Assembly (NCBI GenBank): GCA_027475525.1
Contig: JAMWFC010000046.1
Span: forward strand, 2,108,001 to 2,172,000
DNA from: Macrolepiota albuminosa
Lineage: Eukaryota > Basidiomycota > Agaricomycetes > Agaricales > Agaricaceae
Length of the DNA stretch: 64,000 bases
Direction: 5' to 3'
A program made the translations under genes and the position numbers. This document shows positions 10,937 to 23,014 of this stretch, piece after piece (position 1 is the stretch's first letter; each line of letters begins with the position of its first letter). The notes under the pieces were generated by a model. It searched no databases. It was not told the origin of the DNA and saw only the letters and a program-made list of their open reading frames with translations.

Positions 10937-12787
10937 ATGTTGGCCCATCTCCCCCCAGAGTTGTACGCCTGTATCCTCGATTATGTCGCTGACCAGCAGA
11001 CTGTGCTGGCGTTGACCAGGTGTCTGCCGTACGCCGGGATCCCAGTAGACCGTCTCTTTCGTTCGATATGCATTAGACAGCCAGAGACCGTCCCCAAACT
11101 CTACCGACGCATTCGCGCAAAAAACCTTTCTGACGCCTCGCACTTGGTCTACCATTTGTCTGTCGAGACTTGGCACGTCGACGCAGACGTCCTCACTAAC
11201 CTCCTCCGTCTCCTTCCAAACTTGCGCTCTCTAATCGTATGGATCGGTCCAGACAATTTCTCCCCCGAACACCTCGAGGAACTCTTCAAGCCTCCAATGC
11301 CAAATCTAGACTACCTGTCCTTGAGGTTCAGACCCTAGTAAGTCCCATCCCACAATCTCTCAATCAATTTCCTAACCACGGAGAGGGCATCAGCGTCAAA
11401 AAAGCTACATACTACCAATTCCACAAAGTACGCACACTCCAACATCTGAAACGAATAACGATTTAAATTCAAACAGGGCTCCTACTTTGACTCGACACTA
11501 CTCGCGCTCTCTGCCTGGCCAGCATCACACAAAAGTCTACCCGCGCTCTCCATCGTACAAGACCCAGACCCAGACCCGTCTCCCACCGCCGCCCCCCGTT
11601 TCGCCCAACCAATCGTCTTCTTCCGACTCGACCTCCACCTCTCTCTGCTCTTACACTCCCCGCTCTCCCGCTCGCTCACCTCACTCAGAACGCGCATCCC
11701 ATCACGCCCAATCGTCCACCCACTCACCGCATCCCCATCGCCGTCCTCGCAGCTGACATTCCTCGACATATCAACAAGCACCATCTCCCCACCCGACATC
11801 AACAAACTCCTCATATCCCACCCACGCCTGGCTCATCTAATTCTAGACGCGTGCACGGGGGGGCTACTCAGGCCGGGGGGGCCCCCGCAGGCTGTTCTGC
11901 TTCGTGGGTCTGCTGAAGTTGATTGGTGGGATAAGCTTGGGAGGCGTGTTGTGTTGGCTGGCGTGAGGAGGGCTAGGGAGCGCGAGAAGGCGCTTAGGGC
12001 GTGGTGTGAGCGGGTGTCTCGCGCGCGTGGAGGGGGAGGTGAGGGCGACGCCGAGGCGGAGGCAGAGGCAGAGGCAGAGGCGCAGGGGGAGGCGGAGGGG
12101 GAGGGGGGAAGGAGGGGAGGAGAGAGATGGGCGAAACGCGGGAGACGTGGGCTTGCGAGTGCGACTATCATGTTCCGCGACCGCGATTCGGACCACGATC
12201 CTCCACGCACTGGACCGCCTGGAAGTGTAAAATCCGAGTACACGGGACCTCCGCCGCTGAAAGTCCACGTCGTCCCCCCGCTCCCCGTTCTCAGATCCAT
12301 AGCGCTGTCTCCAGTGGCGGGAGGCATGGGGATGAGCCCTGAGGCCTGCACGGTGGCCAGAGAGGCGTTCGAGAGAGGGTGGTGTGAGGGGCTCAGGGTT
12401 CTGTGGGAGGTTCGAACGAGGATGGGTACGACGTTTTTTCGGGAGCGGGAGCGGGAGCGCGCAGCGGGGGGCGTGCGTGTGGGTGTGCGGAAAGCGAGGT
12501 TTTTGGTGTTTAGCGAGTGTGAGGGTCAGTGTGAGGGCGAGAGTGAGAGTGAGGGTGAGGGTGGGAGGGACAGAGAAGAGGAAGAGGAAGAGGGGTTTGA
12601 AGGGCTATGTGATGTGCAGGGAGGGGATGTGTTTGTTTGCGACTCGGATGTACATGGGAAGGGTGCGTGGCCGACTCCGCCTCCGCCTGTGCTTTGTCTT
12701 GTTGGAGATGAGCCGCTGGCTGGGGATCATGAACCTGGGTGTGGGCATTTGGTTGGACGTGAAGCCGGTATGGAGAGGTTAGGGTAG
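10937..12787 (+). CDS. F-box-like / LRR-like protein
   Basis: Exon 1 (10937-11338, just before gtaagt) opens LAHLPPELYACILDYV, an F-box-like start, and continues with leucine-rich segments (LTNLLRLLPNLRSLIVWI) typical of Agaricomycete F-box/LRR proteins that pick SCF ubiquitin ligase substrates. After a ~140-nt intron ending near 11476, exon 2 runs about 1.3 kb with FLDISTSTISPPDINKLLISHP as another LRR-like stretch. It then becomes low complexity: Ala-Glu repeats near 12050-12100 and Glu-rich runs near 12530-12600. Much of this exon is very GC-rich. The stop TAG is at 12785. The last ~60 bp and the flank recur at 13583-13641. The function is inferred from domain style only; the low-complexity end could contain further introns. 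Confidence 0.6.
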
Positions 12788-13875
12788 GGTAGGGTAGATT
12801 GATGAGTGGGATGGATGAATCGTCGAGAGAGGTATTTCACCTGGTATGACTTGATCCATGACTATCACTGCAAGTTGGGACAATCGTTTTTTCCTTAGGA
12901 AATTGCAAGGAGAGAAATGTGTTGTGTTATTTTTCTCAGTGAACATGGCTTTTACCCAAGCAGAATGTTGGAAACGAGGCAGTGTGGTCAGATTAATGTC
13001 TCTTTAGATTTTGTCCCCCCCGGAATCTGCTCCCAAATGAAGATCCGAGCCATGACTGGTGTCTAGACGAGTGTCTATACAAGGGCACTGCTGGTCAGAA
13101 ACGAAGCTCCCAAATGAAGATCCGAGCCATGACTGGTGTCTAGACGAGTGTCTATACAAGGGCACTGCTGGTCAGAAACGAATTTGGTGGGGAAAGTGTG
13201 GTCTCTTTCACTGGAAAAGAAAAAAAAAGGGGGGGGAAGATGTCATCCCATCTCCTTGTCAACATTCTGCCTTGGAAAAAGCAATTTCCCACTACATGAT
13301 GAAGCCCTTTCTTACTCAGAAACCATTTTGGATGAATTGTCGAGTTTGATATGTCACCCGATAACCTTCAGCAGAACGGGTATGACTTGATCCACGACTA
13401 TCACTGCATGTTGGGCCAATCTTTTTCCTTAGGAAATTGCAAGTGTTGTGTTATTTTCAGTGCACATGTTTCTCAGTGAACATGGCTTTTACCCAAGCAG
13501 AATGTTGGAAATAAGGCAGTGTGGTCAGATGCACCTCTCTTTAATTTTTGTTCTTTGTCATGATGCTCAGGCCGGTCGGTGTTCATGAACCTGGGTGTGG
13601 GCATTTGATTGGGACGTGAAGCAGGTATGGAGAGGTTAGGGTAGATTGATGAGTGGGATGGATGAATCGACGAGTTTGATATGTCACCCAATAACCCGAG
13701 TTCTGGATGAGAACTGGCTGGCCGAACTGGTATTGCTTAATCCACGACCATCACTGCAAGTTGGGACAATCATTTTTTCCTTTGGAAAAGAAATGTGTTG
13801 TGCTATTTTCAGTGCACATATTTCTCCAGTGAACATGGCTTTTACCCAAGCAGAATGTTGGATAGTAGGAACTTT
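12788..13875. repeat. Degenerate triplicated ~200-bp segment after the F-box gene
   Basis: Three related copies lie at about 12790-12990, 13325-13535 and 13640-13870. Shared blocks are GATGAGTGGGATGGATGAAT, CACGACTATCACTGCA, TTTTTCCTTAGGAAATTGCAA and CATGGCTTTTACCCAAGCAG, always in this order. Copy three is preceded by a copy of the F-box gene's last ~60 bp (13583-13641). No convincing gene is present. It looks like decayed local segmental duplication of the gene end and 3' flank. Confidence 0.7.
13029..13182. repeat. 77-bp perfect tandem duplication (1)
   Basis: 13029-13105 is repeated exactly at 13106-13182. It has the same 77-bp period as twelve others in the window and is probably an untrimmed contig overlap. 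Confidence 0.85.
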
Positions 13876-14142
13876 GGAATCTGTTGGAAGTTATATTGTA
13901 ATCTACTTCCTAGTGGTAAGGTAATCGAGATGCGTTAATGTAGGTACTCACTTTCAGTCTTGTGTATAATCGACTGAGGTTAAGTGTTGTAGGTACTTTG
14001 CTAATAAGTCTTTCAATCCCATTGTCTTGACATCTTTGTCCCTTGGTTAAAGACTTCTGGCCAAAGATCTCTTTTGTCTGGCTGTGGCTTTGACATTCCC
14101 GATGCTCGTGTCCTCTGGATCTCAATAGAATCAACACAGTAA
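13876..14142. other. Region without a confident gene
   Basis: No family recognised. An 88-codon minus frame (13910-14176) has no recognisable motif. CTCAATAG and CAACACAG near 14126 and 14139 look like acceptor sites that could precede the coding frame opening at 14143. Confidence 0.35.
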
Positions 14143-14325
14143 CATTGGATAAAGACCATATATTCCCAACACTCATCCATACTCAGTGTATCCGACAACC
14201 TAGCGTTAGATAGCCTAGTACTGCGCTATCACATTGTTCTCGTTCTAGTCACCCGTCTTTCAATCAGGCTCATTGATCTCGAGGCCACGGGCATTGAGCT
14301 CCAGGTTCCCGATGAGGTCGCGTTT
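14143..14325 (+). pseudogene. 5' part of a host gene split by retroelement A
   Basis: The frame is open from 14143 to the target duplication CGTTT (14321-14325). It encodes hydrophobic LVLRYHIVLVLVTRL and then ELQVPDEVAF. If element A and one target copy are removed, the frame runs straight on into 57004-57258 without a stop, giving a membrane protein with at least three hydrophobic stretches. The upstream exon(s) and start codon were not found. The protein family is unknown to me. Confidence 0.45.
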
Positions 14326-14560
14326 TGTAGCATAGTCCGCTATGTGGCGTTGGCCACATAGCTTTACTTACTGTAGTAGATATTGTATTATATTTATTAT
14401 AATAAATATAATATATTAATTACTTTACTATATATACGTACATATGTGCTGCTTATTAAGCAGCTTATTTTGTGTTTATACTACATAGTCAATAGACCGG
14501 ACTGGTCTGATTCTGTGCAGTGTGAACCTAAGCTCTCACAATCCCTGTAACTTCGTTACA
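14326..14560 (+). repeat. Element A 5' LTR
   Basis: 235 bp, TG...CA. It contains three hairpin-forming palindromes: CTATGTGGC/GCCACATAG (14340-14361), an AT-only palindrome of about 28 bp (14386-14413) and GCTGCTTATTAAGCAGC (14448-14464). It differs from the 3' LTR at two positions (A/G near 14332, G/A at 14385). Confidence 0.95.
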
Positions 14561-17500
14561 TTTTTTTGAATCCGCCAGCTAGGATCTATTGCCTAGCATC
14601 CGACGTCAGTCGTTGAGTTCGTTGACAGAACTCTATCAGCTTCTCGAGCTTCTTGCACAGCCACACCATGCAAATTTCAAACAGGGAATCGATGAGTAAT
14701 CCCATACCTGCAGCGCCCACTGACGACGGGCGAAATGCCCACGACCTACGGGGAGACCCAGCAGACACCCAGGACGCGTCAGTGTCCAATGCGGGTCAGG
14801 TAAGACCCAAGGCTCGAGACCAAGGTCAGAGGAATAAGAGCGAGGCCCGGAGAGCTGAAAGCTCACAGCAGGACGGTCCGCAACGCCTCCAGGACAAGAT
14901 GCCCGGGGGATTAACGCCCCCAGTTACGCAGCTGCCAGGAGGACCGCGACGGTCTAGCCGATTGGCTTCCAAAGGACCCCCGCAGGACGGCCGACAGTCA
15001 ACCGGCGCCTATGGCGCCCCAGGAGACGCCGAGTTGTCAGTATGGACTGGGAGAGCCCTCTCTGCGAGCCAGAGCAGTGGGACCAGGCGGTCCACAGCGG
15101 GTCCAATGCCTTCTAAAGTAGCGGAAGCCCGCTTAGAAGAGGTACCGGAGGAGGCTGCAAGGCCTGAAGTATACCGCGTGGAAGATCGATTCTCGCGCAC
15201 ACCAGCAGTGGAGGAAGCTCCGGAGGTTGTAGAGCTTCCAGAGGAGGTGATGGAGTTGTCAAGTGACGACGACGCCGGAGCAGAGGAACAGCGGCTGAAA
15301 ACCACGTACACCGTGCGCTTGCGGGTGTTCTGGGACTTGCACCCAGAGGTGATGAAATACACCACCCAAGCGCGACTCGAGCGCTACATGTCAGCCCATA
15401 TAGTAGCACTTAGGCGACAAGGGCACGAAGTGCCCAATGTATTCAGTACAAAATATACTGATTTGATGGTGAGAGTGCTCACTATGGAGCTGCAAATGTA
15501 TGTGCAGCGTAAAGCCACACGGCAATCGGGGGTCTCGACTCCCTAGAGCCACACGTCTGAGGAGTGCTTGGCACAATGCAATCAAGACGTCGGAATCGAG
15601 CTAGTGGAGGCACTAGCATGGGCGCAAGAAGTGCCCAAAGTAAGACCGGTGAGTACTTTTTATACTCCTGCAGGACAAAGGTGGCGTGAGGAGCCCCCGC
15701 ACATGCGTAACCAAGACCGTAGGACAGATATGTCAGGTCCGGATGGGCATGATAGTACTGTGCTCAAAGTAGAGAGCGAGGCATCCATGATGCCACGCGT
15801 GCCCATGGCCGAAATGTTGAGTGACAGAGTCGCGTATCAACGTATGCGCAATGGCGACCTCAGGACTAAGGGACAGTCCCTTATCGATGATCAGGGCATT
15901 GTATTCAAGGGCACTAAGCCCATTGACGAGATGCGTCGTCAATTCGTCACGCAGGGTCAGGAGAATCAAGCTTCTCCAGGTCCAGGGCGGCGCAACAATC
16001 ATGATCGAGGAGACTTCCTCGATCGAGATGGCGCCACGAGACGTGATGTCCCTGGTAACGGCCGGGATGACGGCCCTAGGTCGATTCCTCGAGACGAGGG
16101 CAATTATGCCCACAGTTGAGGAGGCTTGGGACGTCCTCCACAAGGTGGACGGGGGAAGTCACTTCCCCATGCCGCTGATTTGGTGACTAGATCCCCGGGT
16201 CAGCGGGAGGCCATTTGAATGCATTGTGAAGCCATGCACGATCGCCTGCATTGAGTAGTCGATGATGCCCTGGGCGTAACCTTACGGTTACCAGACGGAG
16301 TGAAGCTGTGTAAAGCAGACAGTAGGCACATTCGCGCCTATACAGGCGCGTCCAAGTTCAGCGACCTGGAAGATTGGGCGATGGATGTATGCACCCATCT
16401 TGCCATGTGCTTATACGGAGGCGACCATATGGAACGAGAACAAATCTTCGTTCTTCCTGAGTTCTTGGCCGGAGAGGCCATGGGTTGGTTTCGATGGGCA
16501 GTACTGCACGTCAACCGTGTCCAATATGACTGGACGTTTAAAGGAGTCCTTACAGGACTGTACGATCGATTCGTACACCCCTCAACGCTCCAGGATGCAA
16601 GGCGGGACTTCCAGTCCGCCAAGTACACTGAGAAGTTGGGAGTACAAGGGTTCTATGATACCCTTAATGACCATGCCCAGAACATGGCAGTATACCTGGA
16701 CGGGTATACAATGCTCGAAACGTTCTTGGATGGCATTCCAGCGGACATGCGCCGCTATTTGATACGTGAGGACGGATTGTCCCCAGAAGTCAATGATGTG
16801 GAAGAATTTGTGGCATATGCCATCCGGTATGAGCAGTCTCTGAAGACTGCTAACCACTACAAACATCGGAGTGGACACAAAGGGGGACCCAGGCGACTAC
16901 TGCCTGGTGGGACACCCTCACGGGGTCAGCATGTGGGGACCTTCCTGGCCAAAAAGACCGATTTGGACCGTGACCGCAACATGCGGTTTGTTGTGCGCAG
17001 AACCCCTGCTGCGAACCAAGGGCAGAGCCGCCCACGCCCAAAGCGGGCGCCAGACAGAGAACGTCCTAAACCAAGGCCGGACTTCAAGCCGGCCAACCCA
17101 CCGGGGCAGTTGGGGACTTGTTTCGCGTGTGGCCAACCTGGCCACTATGCTACCAACTGCCCTGCAAAGCCAGGAACCCTGAGGAAGGGGTATACACCCC
17201 GCGCCCACCTTCGAGCTGCACATACTGCAGCTGCGAGTGGAAGTGATGGAGACGTATCTGCCGATTCTGAGGCAGAGCACCCCACAAACGACCAGGAGCC
17301 CCAAGAGGAGGCATCGGGCGCTGAGCCCAAGAGTGTGGTCGTGGAGGGGGAGGAGTACGTCACAGTCGACGTATATGACGACGTCTACGACAATGAGTAT
17401 TACAGTCGCGACAGCGACTCTGAGTGCCTAGCGGCGATGACAGATTGGCCATCCACAAATGATCCCAAACGGAATAACGTGGTTCGGATGAAGAAGGTGA

Positions 17501-17695
17501 CCCTTCGTCGTGCAGAGGGCACTTTGCAGCGCCCTACATTGAAACGAGCAGACAAGGAGTGCCTGGTCTTGTATGTGGACGTAGACGGCCACAAGGCATG
17601 GACCCTATGGGACTCTGGGAGTACTACATCGGGCATAACACCCCAGTTTGCCCATGTGTATGGAATATCCGTGCAGGAGTTGGATACGCCATTGG

Positions 17696-17849
17696 CGTTA
17701 CAGCTGGGCACCGTAGGGAGCCAAGCCATGGTGCAGTATGGGACAAATGTGAATGTCCAAACGCCGGGCTCACGTTACAGCTGGGCACCGTAGGGAGCCA
17801 AGCCATGGTGCAGTATGGGACAAATGTGAATGTCCAAACGCCGGGCTCA
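17696..17849. repeat. 77-bp perfect tandem duplication (2)
   Basis: 17696-17772 is repeated at 17773-17849, within the element A protease region. It shifts the reading frame. Confidence 0.85.
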
Positions 17850-17985
17850 CATAGCCGGGAATACATGGATGTAGCGAACTTCGATCGCTACGATATGATA
17901 CTGGGAACGTCCAAACGCCGGGCTCACATAGCCGGGAATACATGGATGTAGCGAACTTCGATCGCTACGATATGATACTGGGAAT
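17832..17985. repeat. 77-bp perfect tandem duplication (3)
   Basis: 17832-17908 is repeated at 17909-17985. It overlaps duplication 2, and together they add 154 bp and move gag-pol from frame 1 to frame 2. Confidence 0.85.
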
Positions 17986-18918
17986 GCCATTCATGCGGCG
18001 TAACAAAGTCATACTAGACTTTGACCAATGTCAGGTACTAGTGAATGGGAAAGCGATCCCAGCCGAACGAGCTACAGCAGATGACACTGATAATTGTCTG
18101 CGACGTCATCGCACTATGGAGAAACGCAAGAACTCTCCATGACTTGGCCAGCGCAGAGTGCCGGCCGTGGAGAATGTGGAGGAGGAAGTGCAGGCTATGC
18201 CTGGACTGAGCGCAGACCACAACATGGTAATGATGAGCGAGGAGGAGTATCAAGCCTCCAAGAGGAGCAACGAGCGAATAATCGCTCCTGAGATTCGAGG
18301 CGCAAGGCCTCCAGACAAACGCCATCGAAAGGTGAGATGACGGGAGGACTCAGTGGATGTATGTCCACCTACGTCCTCACGAGTCAAGTTGGAAGACTTG
18401 AAAGACAGCATCCAAGAGGCAGAAGCCTCAGTAGAGGGGGACACACGGTCCCTATGGGAGCGACCAGCCCCCCTGCCAGAGTACGACTGGGCATACGACC
18501 CCCGAATGCCGCAAGAGTGGAACGAGCTGGTGGCAGCCACGTGTGTGTAGAATGCGCACCAGAGACGGATGACCGTCAAACCAGCGTATTGCCAGCCAGC
18601 CCCAGACGAGGTGTCCATAGCGTACTCGCTTGTACGTGAGGGAAGAAGCCTCGTGGCTTATAAGGCAGCGGCAGCAGGTGCTCCGCTGAGACTACATATA
18701 CCCGATGACAGTGTCAATCGAGTGCTTGCAATGCGCGAGCAGTATGCACCGCCACCTCGACCACCCTCAGAGACGGTGGAAGTACTTCCCCCGGTACGCA
18801 TGAAGGGGAAGCAGAAGGCGACAAGCCTTCGTGAGGAAGATATTCCTTGGTTGCGTCAGCAATGGCAAGAAGAATTTGCCGACATGGTCAATGGGACCAA
18901 GGAGGAGCTCCCGCCATG

Positions 18919-19278
18919 GCGGGAGGTAAACCATGAGATTAATCTCATAGACGAGAACAAGCAGTATAAGTACCACTTGCCGCGCTGCCCGCACGCCCTC
19001 CAGAAGCAACTACGCGATAAAACTAATCGCTACTTGAATGCTCAATGGTGGTCCCCATGCACCACCGCTCAAGCTGCACCGTTATTGTGCATCCCGAAGC
19101 GGGAGGTAAACCATGAGATTAATCTCATAGACGAGAACAAGCAGTATAAGTACCACTTGCCGCGCTGCCCGCACGCCCTCCAGAAGCAACTACGCGATAA
19201 AACTAATCGCTACTTGAATGCTCAATGGTGGTCCCCATGCACCACCGCTCAAGCTGCACCATTATTGTGCATCCCGAA
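18919..19278. repeat. 180-bp tandem duplication in element A RT
   Basis: 18919-19098 is repeated at 19099-19278 with one mismatch (G at 19081, A at 19261). It is in frame, so it adds 60 codons upstream of the RT core. The period differs from the 77-bp set, and the mismatch suggests two variants were placed side by side. Confidence 0.85.
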
Positions 19279-22200
19279 GAAGGATGGAACCCTTCGAACA
19301 GCTCTTGATGCGCATCAGCGCAATGACAATACCATAAAGGATGTAACTCCTTTACCAGATCAAGAGGTGATCCGGGAAGACGTGGCTCGGGCGAAGTATC
19401 GCTCAAAGATTGACCTTACTGACGCTTACAAGCAGGTGCGCATTCGCACCGAGGACGTACCCAAGACCGTATTTGCGTCGATCATGGGTACATTCACGAG
19501 CAATATAATGCAGATTGGAGACTGCAATGCTCCAGCAACTTTCCAGAGGCTAATAACCTCTATCTTCCGAGACGTAATAGGACGTTTCATGCACGTCTAC
19601 TTAGATGACATATTCATCTACTTGGATACTATGGAGGAGCATGAGCAGCACCTCAGAGTCGTATTCGAACCACTGCACAAGTATAAGTTGTACTTGAAGT
19701 GGAAAAAATGTGAGCTCTACGCTCAGAGTATAGACTGCCTAGGGCATGTCATAGATGAGCGGGGTATCCACCCTGATCAGGACAAGCTTGATCGTATTCG
19801 GGAGTGGCGCACGCCCCGAAACTACAATGACATCCAATAATTCGTTGGCCTTGTCAACTACATATCGAGCTTCTTGCCCAATGTCACAGCCTATACTGGG
19901 CCACTTATGGCCATGACGCAGAACGGGTCACCGTTCAATTGGAGGCCGTTGCACCAGCGGTGCTTCGAGATGGTCAAACGGATCTGTACGAAGACTCCGG
20001 TGATTTGACCAATCGACCCTAGACGGGACGAGCTGATATGGCTCATTTGCGACGCGTCCAAGACAGGCGTCGGAGCCATGTACGGCCAGGGAAGCAGCTG
20101 GCAGACGTGCCGCCCGGCAGGGTTCATGTTGAAGAAGTTCATGACGGCCCAGCAAAACTATGTGGTGCACGAGCTGGAGACTCTTGCCATACTCGAGGCC
20201 CTCCTCAAATGGGAGGATAAGCTGATGGGATATCCCATCCACATTATAACGGACCACAAGGCCCTTGAGTTCTTCAAAACTCAGGTGAACTTGTCGCTGT
20301 GTCAGCGGCGGTGGATAGACTACATGTCGAGATACCAGTTCAACATTACCTATGTTAAAGGTGAACTCAACAAAGTGGCAGACTGCTTGTCGCGCTACTT
20401 TGAGAGTGATGTAGTTGGGGAGGCTCACGAGCCTCATGAGTATGTGCAGGCAGACTGCCGCATAGACCCTGATGGAGAGGATTTACCTCTCCACCAATAC
20501 CAGGAGCTCAGGGAGCATGTCCTGGAAGTACGCGCTATGCGTGACGATGAACGGAGGCGGAGCACTCGCCTCAGAGAGCAGCGTGAAGAGCGGAACGTAG
20601 CTGCCCAGTTGCTCAAGGAGCATGAAGCCATGGACCCAGCATCCACTAGGGAGCACGAGCGCCACGATGTACCTGTTACGCTTGCGGAGATGCTCGAAGG
20701 CGAATTGCCTTCATCTCAGCCTTCTAGCCTGGTCAATGACGACTTCCGGCAGGAGGTGGTGCAGGACTATGGCAATGATTCTCTCTTCGCCGGGATAATC
20801 GCCAATCCTGACAACCATCCTCAGTTCAGGCATGAGCCTGGTGGACTGATCACGATGGAGAACCGTCAAGGGGTGGCAGTGGTCTGCCTCCCCCGTACGC
20901 GAACCATTGTTACGCGGGTCTTGGACCAGGCCCATGCACTGGTGGGGCACTTTGGTGCCGCCCGGACGTTGGGCTACATCCGAAGATGGTATTGGTGGCC
21001 ACGTATGGCCTAGGAAGTGACCAAGTTTTGCGCCTCATGCGCAGCGTGTCAGAGGGCAAAGTTGCCCCCTGGATCCCCTCCTGGGAAGCTACACCAGCTA
21101 CCTGTGCCGGTGAAACCCTGGGATTCAATCGGAATGGACTTCATAGGTCCCTTTCCCGAGTCCAGAAGGTTCGATTACCTCTGGGTAGTCATATGCCACA
21201 TGACGAGCATGGTGCACCTCATACCGGTGCGAACTACGCTGATGGCTAAGGAGCTGTCGTGGATCTACCTGAGAGAGATTGTTAGGCTGCATGGGCTGCC
21301 TAGCACCATTGTGAGCGACCGTGACTCGAAGTTCACGTCTCAATGGTGGAGAGAACTCCACAAACTGCTAGGAGCGCGACTCCTCATGTCGACGTCCTTC
21401 CATCCTCAAACGGATGGGCAGACAGAGCGGGCTAACTGCAGTATAGGTCAGATTTTGAGGGCAGTTGTTTGCCCTGACCAACGGGACTGGGTGGACTGGT
21501 GTCCACTCACTGAGTTCGCGATTAACGCGAGTATCTCAGATACCACAGGGTATGCGCCCTTTGAACTCAACGGAGGGTACTTGCCCTCCATGCTGCACGA
21601 AGTTCATGCTGATATGGTGGCTCACCACGGAGTTGTCGAGTTCGCCAGGCAGGCCCTGGAGAACATCGCAGCAGCGCATGACGCCATCATAGAGGCACAA
21701 GTCTTCCAGGCGAAAAACACCAATCATTGTAGGCAAGCAGACCCGCCAATAGCAATAGGAGCGTTGGTTTACCTATTAACGCGTAATCTGAAGCTCCCAA
21801 AGGGACAGGCGAGTAAACTCTGCCCAAAGTGGGTAGGCCCATACCGCGTCCTAGACGCAGAGCCAAGTACCTCCAACTACGTGTTGGAGCTGCCTCTGGC
21901 ATTACAGGAATGACGCATCATTCCTAAGTTTCATGTGTCGCTGTTGCGACCTTACAGTGTGTCTGACGATGTGCTGTTCCCTAACAGGGCAACCCTGGGC
22001 CCCTATGATTTTGGGGCTCGAGACGATGACGAATGGTTCATTGAGTGCATAACTGGGCACCGATGGACTGAGCGTAACACGCTCGAGTTTGAGGTACGTT
22101 GGTCTCTGGGGGACACAACATGGGAGCCACACTCCCATTGCTCCAAGTTAGCGGCACTTGACCGTTATTTGGAGTTGAAGGGCGTTAAGCACCCACATCA

Positions 22201-22327
22201 ATTAAGTAAGCATGCCAGCGCTTAATTTGATCGGCAGTGCCGATCGTGGCTTGGCTGAGTTGGTCAGCAGCTGTGGCTGAAACACGTCTTAAAAGGCGAA
22301 ATTTCTTTTTCGCTTTTTTCCCCAACC

Positions 22328-23014
22328 ATGGACAACATGCCCGTGGACTTGAGTGAACAGCAGCAGCAGTTTGAGAGTACGCTGTCGGTCTTACCGTCGG
22401 CTGAAGGGGGGGGGCAGATGGCTCCCCCGCTGACCCAAAATGCGCCCCAGTGGGGACAATCGCAACCAGCTGTGGGCTTCCCACAGCAGCAGCAACCACC
22501 AGCAGCGGGCTACCTGCCGCAGCAGCCGGTGATCAGTGGCTATCCGCCACTTCAAACCATGCAGGGCAACTTCATGCCCCAGAACGCACCTGTGGGCGGC
22601 TATCAGCCCCAACAACCAGTACCGGGCGCTTATGCGCCACATCACACCGAGGGCCAATTCCAGCAACAGGCCTACGGGGGGCTAGTCAGCCCCCAAGCAG
22701 CATCGGCATGGAGGCAGCTTGCTCCCATACCGGCAACAGGGCAACTGGGGACACATCCTTTTCCTCAGTTTACCGCCCCGGCGCACTACCCTGGGATGGG
22801 TGGTGTGCCCGTAATGATGCCGTACCCCCCGGCTTGGATGGGGGCTTGGGGTGCAATGCCCCAGTACAGTGACTCGCATGAGTCGCAAGCCAAGGGAGGC
22901 CGGTCAATTTCTCTGTCGACCACAGCACCAATTGACAATCTAGAGGGACGCAAAGCATTCCTTGTGCAGGCCACCACGGCTATTGAGAGTACAGAAACTC
23001 TCAATACAGAACGG
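22328..23014 (+). pseudogene. Element A ORF3, N-terminal part
   Basis: An extra sense ORF starts at 22328, 102 bp after the chromodomain stop. The first ~170 residues are rich in Gln, Pro, Gly and Tyr (repeated PQQ, GYxPQQPV, GYPP), which suggests a disordered, possibly condensate-forming region. It is cut at 23014 by B1 (target ACGG). The frame continues in 34453-34740 and then past BX at 54685. No signal peptide or membrane segment is visible, so an envelope role is unlikely. No family was recognised. Confidence 0.6.

Larger units (their letters stand above)
14653..22225 (+). pseudogene. Element A gag-pol (single frame, nonsense-riddled)
   Basis: One polyprotein frame. Gag core (about 16300-16870) is followed by the zinc knuckle CFACGQPGHYATNC (17119-17160), protease with WDSGSTTSG (near 17610) and YDMILGMPF, RT with YLDDIFIYLD (near 19600), RNase H (CDASKTGVGA, HELETLA, TDHKALEFF), integrase zinc finger and core (GMDFIGPF, SDRDSKF, HPQTDGQTER), GPY segment (KWVGPYRVL) and a C-terminal chromodomain (EWFIECITG... 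RWSLGDTTWEPH). Gag is in frame 1 and everything after 17942 in frame 2; the switch equals the two 77-bp duplications at 17696-17985, so the true frame is continuous. Real stops include 15544 TAG, 16117 TGA, 18140 TGA, 18338 TGA, 18548 TAG, 19838 TAA, 20006 TGA, 21011 TAG and 21911 TGA. An in-frame 180-bp duplication lies in RT. Confidence 0.9.

Noticed and set aside
10174..11176. Long minus-strand ORFs (254 and 322 codons) over the SIKE-family gene
   Set aside because: Caused by high third-position GC. Composition is Arg/Gly/Pro-rich and without motifs.
12779..12800. GGTTAGGGTAGGGTAGGG resembles telomeric TTAGGG repeats
   Set aside because: Only about three imperfect units, partly coding for the end of the F-box gene, and duplicated at 13630. 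No true TTAGGG array.
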